Assembly (NCBI RefSeq): GCF_001412655.1 | Contig: NZ_CP012996.1 | Span: 6,076,001-6,140,000, forward strand | DNA from: Pedobacter sp. PACM 27299 | Lineage (GTDB): Bacteria; Bacteroidota; Bacteroidia; Sphingobacteriales; Sphingobacteriaceae | Length of the DNA stretch: 64,000 nucleotides | Direction of reading: 5' to 3' | Shown: positions 25,621 to 34,718 of the stretch, piece by piece | Numbering within the stretch: the stretch's first letter is position 1 | Layout of the letters: every line of letters starts with the position of its first letter | Notes under the pieces: model-generated | The model's input: the letters and a program-made list of their open reading frames with translations, nothing else | What the model was told of the DNA's origin: nothing | Database searches by the model: none | Translations under genes and position numbers: made by a program

Positions 25621-28600
25621 TTAAAATCTGAAGTTTAGGTTAAAGCCCCAACTTCTTCTTGTTGGCAGGGATCCATATTCGAGCCCCTGGCCGTTTCCAT
25701 TGCTGTAATTAGAATCCGGGTCTACATTGGGTACGTTTTTATAAATGATGAATGGATTTCTGCTTACTACGGCTACCTGAATATCTTTTAGTCCGAGTCT
25801 GGAAGAAAAGGATGCAGGCACTCTATAGCTTAGGGTAATTTCTCTCATCTTTACATACGTCGCATCGTATACGTAAGGCTTTCCAACACCACTATCGCTA
25901 GGATAGACATATCCCCAGTACAGGGCAGGATCTACGGCCTGTGTATTCTCTACATATATTGGGTTTTCGTCCGTCCCTGTTTTTACGACTCCTTTTGGTA
26001 CATATCCCCTCACCTTACCATCTGCGGTCCATTGGGCAAAGGTTTTTCCGGCCGTTAATCTTTCCTCTTCCGACTTAATCCATTCTTCTCTACCTTCAAG
26101 TGTGGTATTTAGGCTGCCCCTAACCGCAGCAAACAGATTGGTCATAGAGAAAAGATCGGCCCCTTGTTTTACATCGACTACGAAGTTTAAGCCGAAGTTT
26201 TTATAATTCATCACACTGGACATCCCGCCTGTCCAGCTGTAAGTTCCCTTTCCAATTACTTCACGGTAGGTATTTCTTTTTGGCGTCAAGGATTTTTCAG
26301 GATCTAAAATCACATTGCCATTTGGATCTCTTTGCTCTTTATAGGCGAGGATAGAGCCGTACGCTGCACCTGGCATCGCTACAATAGATACGCCCAGCCA
26401 TCGGGCATCCGAAAGACTGAGGTAAGGAATTCCATCTGCCAGTGATTCTACCTGATTCACATTTCTGGCAAAATTGACACTCAAGTCCCAGTTAAAATCT
26501 TTACCAACAATCGGTTTCGTATTCAGCATCACTTCCACTCCTTTATTGGAGATCACCCCGGCATTGACAATCTGATAGGCAAAGCCGGAAGATATTGGTG
26601 CAGGCACTTTATTGATCTGGTCTCTTGATTTCTGTGTATATAAAGTCACATCTAGGCCGATTCTATTGCCTAAGAACCGGAGTTCTGTACCCATCTCATA
26701 AGAACGGGTGCGGGTAGGTTTCAGGTTTTTATTGGGCAGGATATCCCCCGAGATCCCACCTTGTGAACCGCCATTGAAAGACAATGGGTTCAGTCCATAG
26801 TACAGATCCAGCTGATAAGGATCGGTATCATTACCTACCTCTGCTGCGGATAACCTTAATTTACCGAAAGAAAGAATGCTGTTGTCGATTTTAAAAGCAT
26901 CAGAAAACACGAAACTGGTGGCTACTGATGGATACGTATAGCTGTTGTTCTGCACTGGTAAAGTGGAAGAAGCATCCTGGCGCACACTTGCATCCAGGTA
27001 TAAGTAACTCTTATAGCCTGCACTCAATAAACCGTATACCGAATTCAGGTGTTTTCTGTAATGAGTAGGGATGATGGACTTATCGGCAAAACTATTTGGT
27101 GTCACCACATCTCTCACTGTCATATTAGTGAAAGTCATGGCCTCCCCTTTATTGCTGACCCTGGAAATACTTCCACCTAATCTGGCAGACAGGTGTAAAT
27201 CTTTGGTCACCTGTTTTTGGGCCGTCAATAGAACATCGGCTTCAGTGGTGGTAAAGTTACGGTCTAACAAATCCAGCTGACCGGTGATACTTCTTGGTGT
27301 GCTTGGTGGAGCAAACTTTTGATAGTCCATGTCCATTTGATCCGTGGCCACCCTTCCTTGTAAATTTAACCAATCCAGGATATTATAATTCAATTGGATG
27401 GAGCCCATGAACCTGTTTTTACTGGTGGTATTTTTCATTTCGTTGATGATCCAGTAAGGATTGATGTTGTATACGCCACCTCCCCATTCCAGGTAATCAC
27501 CAGTTGCCGTTTTATAGGCATTTTTAAACATACTTTGGTCGAGGGTATTTGCCAATCCGATAAAACTGTTTCCGATATTAGAGGCATCATCTGCCAATGC
27601 CGGCCTATTGTTCACATTCTCATTCATATAGAATGCCCTGGCTTCCATCGTCAGTTTAGCTCCGAATTTTGAAGTTCCGTTAAAGGTGAAGGAGTTCCTT
27701 CTCATTTTAGACTCCGGCACAATATCATTATTTCTCAAATCGGAGGCCGATAGGCGGAAAGAGGAAATGTCATTGGAGTTCGAAAAGGAAATGGTATTGG
27801 TAAAAGTTGATCCTGTTCTGAAGAAATTACTGATGTTATCTTTTACCAGTGCATAAGGCCTATCGATGCCATCAAAAGAGGCAGTCATCAATCCGGGATC
27901 AATTTTAGGCCCGAAGTTCTGGCGTAAACTCGTTCTCGCCTGGTCAGGTGTCAAATTCAGTAATTGGTTATTTCCCTGTCCGTATTGCGTTTGATACCCA
28001 TCAAAAGTAGTCAGCTGATTTTCCAATGTGGAGGTGCTGTTAAATTCTATCCCCAGTCCTTTGTCTCCTTTTCCCTTTTTCATGGTGATCAGGACAACGC
28101 CATTTGCGGCTCTGGAACCGTATAATGCGGAAGCGGAAGGGCCTTTCAGAATACTGATCTTATCTACATCATCCGGGTTGATTGCCGAGATGGCATCTCC
28201 AAAATCTACACCTCCGGGATTGTCTTTTCCACCTGCTTGTCCGTAATTGGAATTGTCCATCGGGATTCCGTCTACGACATATAAAGGCTGGTTATTTCCG
28301 GTGATGCTGGTATTTCCCCTGATGATGACACGGGAGGAACCTGCAGGTCCACCAGCGGTACTATTGATGATCAGACCGGGCACTTTACCTGCCAATGAAT
28401 TGATCACATTGGTTTCACGGGCTTTTTTAAGTTCTTCGCCATCCACTTGTGATACTGCATAACCCAGAGAACGTTCTTCTCTTTTGATTCCCAATGCGGT
28501 GACTACTGCTTCCCGAAGTTCCGTCACTTCTTCTTTCAGCACCACATTGACATTTTTATCAAGGTCATTTGCCGTAATGCTCACCAGTTGGAAGCCAATC

Positions 28601-29115
28601 ATTTTAAAATGAACCACATCTCCTTTACTTGCGGCAATAGTAAATAACCCATCACCATTGGTCATCGTGTTTTTTCCGGTCGCTTTATTCGAGACGGCTA
28701 CACCCGGCATTGGGCTATTTCCCGTATCGGTTACTTTTCCAGTCAGGTTAAATTCCCTTCTTGCGCTGGGCTTGTCTTTATTTGACCGTACCATAATGGT
28801 TTCCCCATTGATCTGATAGCGAATATCGATCTGCTGAGAAATCGCATCGAGTACCTGATTGATCTTCCATTTATCAGCGGTCAGGTTAATTTTAGCACTC
28901 TCATCCAGATCCAGAGGATTGTAAGAAAAATGCACATTTGCTTCTTTCTCGATCTGCTTAAAAGCGGTTAATAAGGTGGCTTGTTTCCATTTAAAGGAAT
29001 AGACTTTATCTTTCGATTGTGCAAATCCTGATAAGGAAACGATGCATACAAAACACAGGCATACTTTAAATAAAAGCCCATAGAAATAGTAATAACATGG
29101 TAAGTTTTTGTTCAT
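25621..29115 (-). CDS. SusC/RagA-type TonB-dependent receptor with STN domain
   Basis: A 1164-residue outer-membrane transporter. After the signal peptide comes an STN (secretin/TonB N-terminal) signalling domain (about residues 42-110, starting YSFKWKQATLLTAFKQIEKEA), a carboxypeptidase-D-like domain (about 125-205), and the plug (LREAVVTALGIKREERSLGYAVSQVDGEEL, VIIRGNTSITGNNQPLYVVDGIPMDN). A 22-strand barrel ends in WGFNLNFRF. The STN domain implies signalling to a FecR anti-sigma, and a FecR gene lies 38 bases upstream. First structural gene of a SusCD plus GH18-like operon. Confidence 0.96.
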   Translation of the reverse strand: MNKNLPCYYYFYGLLFKVCLCFVCIVSLSGFAQSKDKVYSFKWKQATLLTAFKQIEKEANVHFSYNPLDLDESAKINLTADKWKINQVLDAISQQIDIRYQINGETIMVRSNKDKPSARREFNLTGKVTDTGNSPMPGVAVSNKATGKNTMTNGDGLFTIAASKGDVVHFKMIGFQLVSITANDLDKNVNVVLKEEVTELREAVVTALGIKREERSLGYAVSQVDGEELKKARETNVINSLAGKVPGLIINSTAGGPAGSSRVIIRGNTSITGNNQPLYVVDGIPMDNSNYGQAGGKDNPGGVDFGDAISAINPDDVDKISILKGPSASALYGSRAANGVVLITMKKGKGDKGLGIEFNSTSTLENQLTTFDGYQTQYGQGNNQLLNLTPDQARTSLRQNFGPKIDPGLMTASFDGIDRPYALVKDNISNFFRTGSTFTNTISFSNSNDISSFRLSASDLRNNDIVPESKMRRNSFTFNGTSKFGAKLTMEARAFYMNENVNNRPALADDASNIGNSFIGLANTLDQSMFKNAYKTATGDYLEWGGGVYNINPYWIINEMKNTTSKNRFMGSIQLNYNILDWLNLQGRVATDQMDMDYQKFAPPSTPRSITGQLDLLDRNFTTTEADVLLTAQKQVTKDLHLSARLGGSISRVSNKGEAMTFTNMTVRDVVTPNSFADKSIIPTHYRKHLNSVYGLLSAGYKSYLYLDASVRQDASSTLPVQNNSYTYPSVATSFVFSDAFKIDNSILSFGKLRLSAAEVGNDTDPYQLDLYYGLNPLSFNGGSQGGISGDILPNKNLKPTRTRSYEMGTELRFLGNRIGLDVTLYTQKSRDQINKVPAPISSGFAYQIVNAGVISNKGVEVMLNTKPIVGKDFNWDLSVNFARNVNQVESLADGIPYLSLSDARWLGVSIVAMPGAAYGSILAYKEQRDPNGNVILDPEKSLTPKRNTYREVIGKGTYSWTGGMSSVMNYKNFGLNFVVDVKQGADLFSMTNLFAAVRGSLNTTLEGREEWIKSEEERLTAGKTFAQWTADGKVRGYVPKGVVKTGTDENPIYVENTQAVDPALYWGYVYPSDSGVGKPYVYDATYVKMREITLSYRVPASFSSRLGLKDIQVAVVSRNPFIIYKNVPNVDPDSNYSNGNGQGLEYGSLPTRRSWGFNLNFRF

Positions 29116-29153
29116 GCTGGTTAAAGGTTAGTTTATTTGGTTATAGTTGGTAC

Positions 29154-30245
29154 TTATTCTACGAAGCTGAGTTCTACGCGATCTCCAATAATGACATAGG
29201 TAAAATGGTTAGAGAACCCAATGGCACTAAGTACTTCCTTAAGGCTTTTCCCATAAAATTTCCCGGTAAAGGCAATCGGGTTTTTAGGTTCGTTTTTAGC
29301 CGTAATTTCTATCCCGTAAGTTTCTTTTAGCAGGGACTTGATCTCTTGAAGAGAAGCTTTGGAGAAGACAAGATTGCGGTTGTTCCAGTCGTCGATCTTC
29401 TGGCGGTTAAACGTCGTCTTCACTAATTTATCCGCATCAGCGCTGATGTCTACCTGTTCACCCGGCGACAAGATCAGTTCTTCTTTTACCTGTTGATTCA
29501 GGATTTTACCCACACTTACTTTTCCGGTATTCAGCATCACAGAAGTTTCATTTCTTCTGCTGTAGTTATTGATTTTAAAAGAAGTACCGAGTGCCGTCGT
29601 AGCGGTTTTTCCAGTGATCACGATGAAGGGTTTTTCTCTGTCTTTGGCGACTTCAAAAAAGGCTTCTCCACTTAACCAGAGGATCCGGTTGTCATGATTA
29701 TAATTGGGATCCAGCTTTAACTCGGTCAATCCGTTGATGGTGACTTTACTGCCATCGCTTAGAGTGATGGTTTTACGTTCGTTATAGGCGGTTTTAATTG
29801 TGATGCTCTGGTTGCTGGCTGCGAGCGTAGGAATAGTGGTTCCATATTCTTTTTTATCCAGCATGGCATAAGTACCGATGGCAATTACAATGGCTGCAGC
29901 CACCGATATCCAGGAGATTTTAGTTTGGAACCAGAGTTTTCTTCTGATTGGCTGTGGGTTTTCCATTTCCTGCATAGGCGATGGGATTGCGGTTCCTGCT
30001 GTTTCTTCCAGTTGATCGATCACCATTTTCAGCTTATTCAGTTCCTGTTCTTTTTCTAAAGGATCTACTTTTACGGCCAGTAAGAAAAATAGTGTTCTTG
30101 CTTTGAGGATGCGTTCTTCTAATTCCGGGTAGGTATTTTTGATGTGCTCCCAGTACAACACCGCTTCCTGGTCATTTCCTAAACAATAGTCCAGGAAAGT
30201 ATCTTCAGTTAAAAAGTCTTCTACAGCGTAAGCGGCGTATTTCAT
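29154..30245 (-). CDS. FecR-family anti-sigma factor
   Basis: A 363-residue inner-membrane regulator. An N-terminal cytoplasmic sigma-binding part (residues about 1-110) precedes one membrane helix (WISVAAAIVIAIGTYAML). The periplasmic FecR domain follows (YNERKTITLSDGSKVTINGLTELKLDPNY, LWLSGEAFFEVAKDREKPFIVITGKTATTALGTSF), then an STN-like end (ETYGIEITAK, FTGKFYGKSLKEVLSAIGFS). It should hold an ECF sigma factor inactive until the SusC STN domain signals. No sigma gene is directly upstream; the candidate is at 21921-22517. An 11-base motif in its leader recurs before susC. Confidence 0.94.
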   Translation of the reverse strand: MKYAAYAVEDFLTEDTFLDYCLGNDQEAVLYWEHIKNTYPELEERILKARTLFFLLAVKVDPLEKEQELNKLKMVIDQLEETAGTAIPSPMQEMENPQPIRRKLWFQTKISWISVAAAIVIAIGTYAMLDKKEYGTTIPTLAASNQSITIKTAYNERKTITLSDGSKVTINGLTELKLDPNYNHDNRILWLSGEAFFEVAKDREKPFIVITGKTATTALGTSFKINNYSRRNETSVMLNTGKVSVGKILNQQVKEELILSPGEQVDISADADKLVKTTFNRQKIDDWNNRNLVFSKASLQEIKSLLKETYGIEITAKNEPKNPIAFTGKFYGKSLKEVLSAIGFSNHFTYVIIGDRVELSFVE

Positions 30246-30801
30246 TCTGGTTTTGTTTGGTTATAGCTACAAGTGCAGAGAGAAGAAGATTTTTACCAAA
30301 GAATTTTAAAATATATTTTCAGGAGGTTTTTCAGGGCCGAGAAAAACCGCTTTAAAACGACGAAAGACCGTTTTTCAACGGCCTTTCGTCTAAATTTATA
30401 ATATTGATGTTTTATGGATTTCGAATCAGTTTAGTGTTTACCGTCAGCTCGCCAGTATATCCCATCATATCCATTACTACTCTTTGGACGCGAAGATATT
30501 TGACTTAGTACTGCCCATCAGCTCAATACATTTTTTGGAGCTCGAAAGTTATAGACTTAAAGAACCAAGCTCTTTACAGAATGCTCATTAAATTCACGCA
30601 AGCGTTTGATATTCGATTGCTGACAATTAGAAAAAAGGAAGGAATTTTGAAGAATTTAAAACAAATTTTTGCATTTTTATTAAAAAAGCACAGCAAAGCG
30701 TTTGAAATTGTCTGAAAAACAGCGCACATTCTTATGACACCGTCTTTTAAGCATCAAACGTTTACGTAATCTTTAGATGAAATGGAGTGTGTTTTTGAAG
30801 A
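30246..30801. other. Gene-free region with a strong hairpin; possible decayed gene
   Basis: About 550 bases without a convincing gene. At 30359-30390 there is a strong hairpin (GACGAAAG-A-CCGTT, loop, AACGG-C-CTTTCGTC; 13 pairs, one mismatch) that may end the efflux operon transcript arriving from the right, though the operon's last stop is over 400 bases away. The minus strand between about 30420 and 30620 gives short stretches of plausible protein broken by stops, which could be a gene remnant; this is weak. Confidence 0.45.
30359..30390 (-). terminator. Terminator-like hairpin downstream of the efflux operon
   Basis: GACGAAAG pairs with CTTTCGTC and CCGTT with AACGG, with one A/C mismatch and a TTTTC-centred loop. 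On the minus strand it is followed by GTTTTAAAGC, a short T tract. Confidence 0.6.
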
Positions 30802-32100
30802 TTATGAAACGTTTATAGAAAATTCGGCACCTGTTTTCTCATTATCAGACAGATGAAAAGAGAATTCATGTTTGAGGAGCACATCCTTTATTAGAGTGAG
30901 CCCAATGCCTTGTCCATCCGCTTTGGTACTAAAAAATGGACTGAATAGATAAGGTGCAGTTTCCGCTGAAATGCCTTTCCCATTGTCGAGGATGCGCAGT
31001 CTTTTTGGCTCATGCTCTGTGATAAAAGTAATGACACCCTGAGGCTTAGCACCGATCGCTTCTATTGCATTTTTTACAATATTGATCAGTACCTGTTCGA
31101 GCTGCAGCTGGTCTGCGAAGATGATCAAGGGTACATGATAGAGGTTAAATTCAAAGCTGATGTTTTGGGCTCTGGCCCTTTCCGTCCATAAGGTAGCCAC
31201 CGAATAAATCAATTCATGGAGATCCATGTGTGTTTTTTCTGGCTCTGGCAGGCGAACCAGGTCTGCGAGATTCCGCATGAAAATGTTCAGGTTATGGTTG
31301 CGGTCTATCGCAACCTGCAGCGCATTGCCGAGGCTGCTGCTGGCAATTCGTTTCTTTTCCATTCCCAATGCAGAGTCAAGAATAGAGTTTACCGGTCCGA
31401 TCGTATTGTTCACCTCATGGGCCATCATGCGAATCACCTTTCCATAACCTTGCTGCTCTGCAATGAGGAGTTCATTCGTCAATTCCTGAATAATTACAAA
31501 ATGCCTGGGAAATCCCTGATCTACAAACTCGGAAACTTGGATTTTATACGACTCTACCCCTCCTTTTAGTGTTGCCGAGCGTTTTTTTTCCTTTAATAGG
31601 ATGCGAACTTCGTCAAGAATCGGGTGGATGATATCTTTTAGAAACCAGCCTTCCATTGGAATGGCCTGGAGGATTTTTTTAGCTACCGGATTCACCATCT
31701 GGATTCTATTGTCATGATCCAGAATAATAATCCCCACCGGAGAGTGGTCAATGAGCTTATCTAGAAAGAAGTGCTGCTGCTGCTGTAATGTTCTTTCTTT
31801 TCTCAATTGATCGATCATCTGATTGTAGACTTCGATCAGCTGGTCCATCTCAAGCGTCCCGGTTTTCACAAATTTAATATTGAAATCCCGGTCACTAATC
31901 GCATCAGCTCCTTGAACCAATAAATTTAAAGGTCGGATCATCTGGTTGTAAAGCTGCCATGAAATCAAGATAGAAATCAAGATCAGCACCTCTGATAACA
32001 AGAAATACCCCTTATTCTTTTCAAACACAAAATAGCTTAGAAACAGGGCAATCGCATGTATCATACACACGAATAGTAGGTATTTAGTCCGAAGTCTCAT
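30802..32100 (-). CDS. Sensor histidine kinase (NtrB/PAS type) of the efflux operon
   Basis: A 432-residue membrane kinase. Two hydrophobic helices near the N terminus (about residues 4-52) are followed by a HAMP-like segment, a PAS domain (HSPVGIIILDHDNRIQMVNPVAK), the phospho-acceptor box MMAHEVNNTIGPV, and the ATPase with N box INIVKNAIEAIG and G boxes ILDNGKGIS and GQGIGLTLIK. It is the likely partner of the NtrC-type activator that overlaps it. I chose the ATG at 32100; an ATG at 32118 would give a longer overlap. Last gene of a seven-gene operon. Confidence 0.93.
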   Translation of the reverse strand: MRLRTKYLLFVCMIHAIALFLSYFVFEKNKGYFLLSEVLILISILISWQLYNQMIRPLNLLVQGADAISDRDFNIKFVKTGTLEMDQLIEVYNQMIDQLRKERTLQQQQHFFLDKLIDHSPVGIIILDHDNRIQMVNPVAKKILQAIPMEGWFLKDIIHPILDEVRILLKEKKRSATLKGGVESYKIQVSEFVDQGFPRHFVIIQELTNELLIAEQQGYGKVIRMMAHEVNNTIGPVNSILDSALGMEKKRIASSSLGNALQVAIDRNHNLNIFMRNLADLVRLPEPEKTHMDLHELIYSVATLWTERARAQNISFEFNLYHVPLIIFADQLQLEQVLINIVKNAIEAIGAKPQGVITFITEHEPKRLRILDNGKGISAETAPYLFSPFFSTKADGQGIGLTLIKDVLLKHEFSFHLSDNEKTGAEFSINVS

Positions 32101-33490
32101 CGTTGGAATTACGCTCATCGTAAGGAATGTTAAATTTTTCCAGTCTGCGGTATAAGGCGCTTCTGGTAATTCCTAAAGCCAATGCTGCTTTAGAAATGCG
32201 GTTTTGGTGAAACGCTAACGCACGTTTGATCATTAAAATTTCCGTTTCTTCCAAAGTCATGGCACCCACATCCGGGAGCTTTGACACCTGTACTATCGGT
32301 GGTTGTTCCAGCTGACTGCTAAAATCTGCAATCTCTAAAAGGTTTGTTCTACTCACCAAAACCGATCTTTCCACCATATTTTTCAGCTGGCGGATATTTC
32401 CCGGTAACGGTAATTTCTGCAGCCATTTTATTGCCACTGGACTCACCTGAAGATCTGGCCTGTTGTACAGCTGCCTTAGCTTGTCCATCATGAAAGTCAA
32501 CAGCAATGGTATATCTTTGGCTCTGTCTCTTAAAGGCGGAAGCTTTAAGGTAATGAGGTTGATGCGGTACAATAGGTCTTCTCTGAAAGTCCCCTTTTGT
32601 ACCATCTCTGCCAGATTCTTATTGGTGGCACAAATTACACGGACGTCTACCATTTTAGTGCGACTGCTTCCTAACACCTCATAGCTCCGATCCTGTAATA
32701 CCCGCAGCAGTTTCACCTGACTACTGGCATCCAAATCTCCAATTTCATCTAAAAATATCGTTCCCTTATTGGCCATTTCAAAGCGACCGATCCTGTCATT
32801 TCTCGCATCTGTAAAAGCACCCCTCACATGCCCGAACATCTCACTTTCAAACAAAGAAGTAGAAATACCACCCAAATTCACTTTAATAAATGCCCTGTTT
32901 TTACGCAGGCTATTTTGATGGAGGGCTTCCGCGATCAATTCTTTGCCGGTACCACTTTCACCCGTAATCAGTACAGAAGCATCTGTTTCAGCTACCCTGC
33001 CAGCAATCTCCAAAAGCTCCAGCATTTGCTGATCTGCGGCAACGATCGACTGAAAATCGTAATCTTTGTCTAACCGCTTCCTGCTTATTGGATGGCTTTG
33101 CACTTGATGCTGTGCTTCCTGGTCCTTTAAACTGATCAGCGTTTTTATCGATTGCAGCAGGTGTTCATTGTTCCATGGTTTATTAATAAAATCATTTGCA
33201 CCTAGCTTCATACCCTGAACCGCCAGATCTATACTGGCCCAACCCGTAATCAACACTACTGGTAAAAGCGGCTGCAGTGCTCTGATCTCACGAAGTAAAG
33301 CCATTCCTTCTTTGCCGGAAGTATCAATTGAGAAGTTAAGATCTAGAATCACCAAAGATATACCTTCATTTTTCAGCACAGCAATCCCCTCCGCAGCATT
33401 TGCGGCGGACTTAACAGGATATGCTCTTTGCTCCAGCAACAGCATCAGTGAAGTACGAACGGCTATATCATCATCAATTATCAGGATCAT
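32084..33490 (-). CDS. NtrC-type sigma-54-dependent response regulator (GAFTDA variant)
   Basis: A 468-residue activator. The receiver domain has acidic residues near the N terminus, phospho-acceptor D50 and K104. The AAA+ domain has Walker A GESGTGKE (177-184), and the sigma-54-contacting loop reads GAFTDA (224-229) instead of the usual GAFTGA. The Fis-type helix-turn-helix is at the C terminus (NRISKAALALGITRSALYRRLEKF). It overlaps the kinase gene by 17 bases and ends the transporter operon, so it probably activates that operon from the sigma-54-like promoter at 39401-39415. Confidence 0.95.
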   Translation of the reverse strand: MILIIDDDIAVRTSLMLLLEQRAYPVKSAANAAEGIAVLKNEGISLVILDLNFSIDTSGKEGMALLREIRALQPLLPVVLITGWASIDLAVQGMKLGANDFINKPWNNEHLLQSIKTLISLKDQEAQHQVQSHPISRKRLDKDYDFQSIVAADQQMLELLEIAGRVAETDASVLITGESGTGKELIAEALHQNSLRKNRAFIKVNLGGISTSLFESEMFGHVRGAFTDARNDRIGRFEMANKGTIFLDEIGDLDASSQVKLLRVLQDRSYEVLGSSRTKMVDVRVICATNKNLAEMVQKGTFREDLLYRINLITLKLPPLRDRAKDIPLLLTFMMDKLRQLYNRPDLQVSPVAIKWLQKLPLPGNIRQLKNMVERSVLVSRTNLLEIADFSSQLEQPPIVQVSKLPDVGAMTLEETEILMIKRALAFHQNRISKAALALGITRSALYRRLEKFNIPYDERNSNDETSD

Positions 33491-33530
33491 CGGCTAAGTA
33501 TTGTAAGGGTAAGGCCAATCAAAAATATCT

Positions 33531-34706
33531 TTATTCTTCATGTAAAGCAACAGCAGGATAAATTGACGCCGCCTGTCTACCCGGATATAAAGCACAAATA
33601 ATGACCAGCAGGTAAATAAATAGAATGGCAAAAAACTGTGCCAGCAGATAAACGGAAGCTGGTAAATCAAAAACATCCAGCAGCGGAAATTGTACTGCAA
33701 AGAAAGAGCCGATGATTAAAGAAAAGGTGGCAATTACTAGGGCTTCGCCTACCAATTGTCCGGAAACGGAACCAGCAGTTGCTCCAATTGCCCTTCTCAA
33801 TCCAATTTCTGCCCTTCTCTTATTGATATTGTACCAAAGTACGCCAAAAATCCCCAGCGCCACATTGACGATTAAAAAGCCCGCCACAATGAAAAATATC
33901 ACGATTGGAACGGTAATCTCTTTATTTTTTTCCGCTTTCATATCCGATAGATCTTTGATCTCCAGATTGGTGCTTTTTATCTGTGAGGAAATGGCTTTGT
34001 AAACTTTCCCTTCAAACGCAGCCCCCATTCCTGGTGCCACCCGGATCAGCATTTTATTCATCCAATTGATATTTCCGGTATCAATACGAGTATAAATTGC
34101 TGGCTCTGCGGCCTTAAAATCACTTTTATCTTTCAGGTTCTGAACTACGCCGATTATTTTTAGCTGCTTATTTTCTTTATCAATTATTTTCCCAATAGCG
34201 GTGGTATTGCCAAATAATTTGAGTTTTGCCGCTTCGTTCAACACCACTGGTAATACAGCAGCAGCATTATCTTGGGCCTCAAACCATCTTCCATTGATCA
34301 TGCTGACCCGAAGGACATCCTTATAAGTATCCTCCACATTAAAAATTTCGGTTACCTGTTCTTTACCTTTATATCGAATTGTCGTGTTGATATAGGTGTC
34401 TGAAAAAGGGACATTCCCGCTAGCAAAAGTTATTGACTTTATCCCGGGTTCCCCTTTCAGCATCGTTCTTAAACCTTCCTGAACCAGCCCCACAGAGTCT
34501 TTATGTTTACTCACTTTGAGACCTCCCAAATCTACAGACCAGACCGATTCATCATCAAAACCATTTGGGATCTTATAAATTTGGTAATTGTAAACCAATA
34601 ACGTGAAAACAGCGAAGATGACCATAAAGGAAATCAGGATCTCTGAAATGAGCAGGAAATTCTCTCTCTTTTTATTCCAGATCAATTTGAATAAGTGCTT
34701 TAACAT
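33531..34706 (-). CDS. MacB/FtsX-type ABC transporter permease (second copy)
   Basis: A 391-residue permease. It has one N-terminal membrane helix (about residues 18-42), a large periplasmic domain (about 45-270), and three C-terminal helices carrying the FtsX signature with RRAEIGLRRAIGATAGSVSGQLVGEALV. It follows its paralogue by 12 bases, so the transporter core is probably a heterodimer of the two permeases with the ATPase. Such exporters use mechanical coupling of the periplasmic domain. Substrate unknown. Confidence 0.92.
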   Translation of the reverse strand: MLKHLFKLIWNKKRENFLLISEILISFMVIFAVFTLLVYNYQIYKIPNGFDDESVWSVDLGGLKVSKHKDSVGLVQEGLRTMLKGEPGIKSITFASGNVPFSDTYINTTIRYKGKEQVTEIFNVEDTYKDVLRVSMINGRWFEAQDNAAAVLPVVLNEAAKLKLFGNTTAIGKIIDKENKQLKIIGVVQNLKDKSDFKAAEPAIYTRIDTGNINWMNKMLIRVAPGMGAAFEGKVYKAISSQIKSTNLEIKDLSDMKAEKNKEITVPIVIFFIVAGFLIVNVALGIFGVLWYNINKRRAEIGLRRAIGATAGSVSGQLVGEALVIATFSLIIGSFFAVQFPLLDVFDLPASVYLLAQFFAILFIYLLVIICALYPGRQAASIYPAVALHEE

Positions 34707-34718
34707 ATCTTTTATTTT

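Noticed and set aside
33494..33700. 68-residue frame between permease and activator genes
   Set aside because: It is an alternate frame over the end of the permease gene; its cysteine and tyrosine content and lack of a start signal suggest noise.
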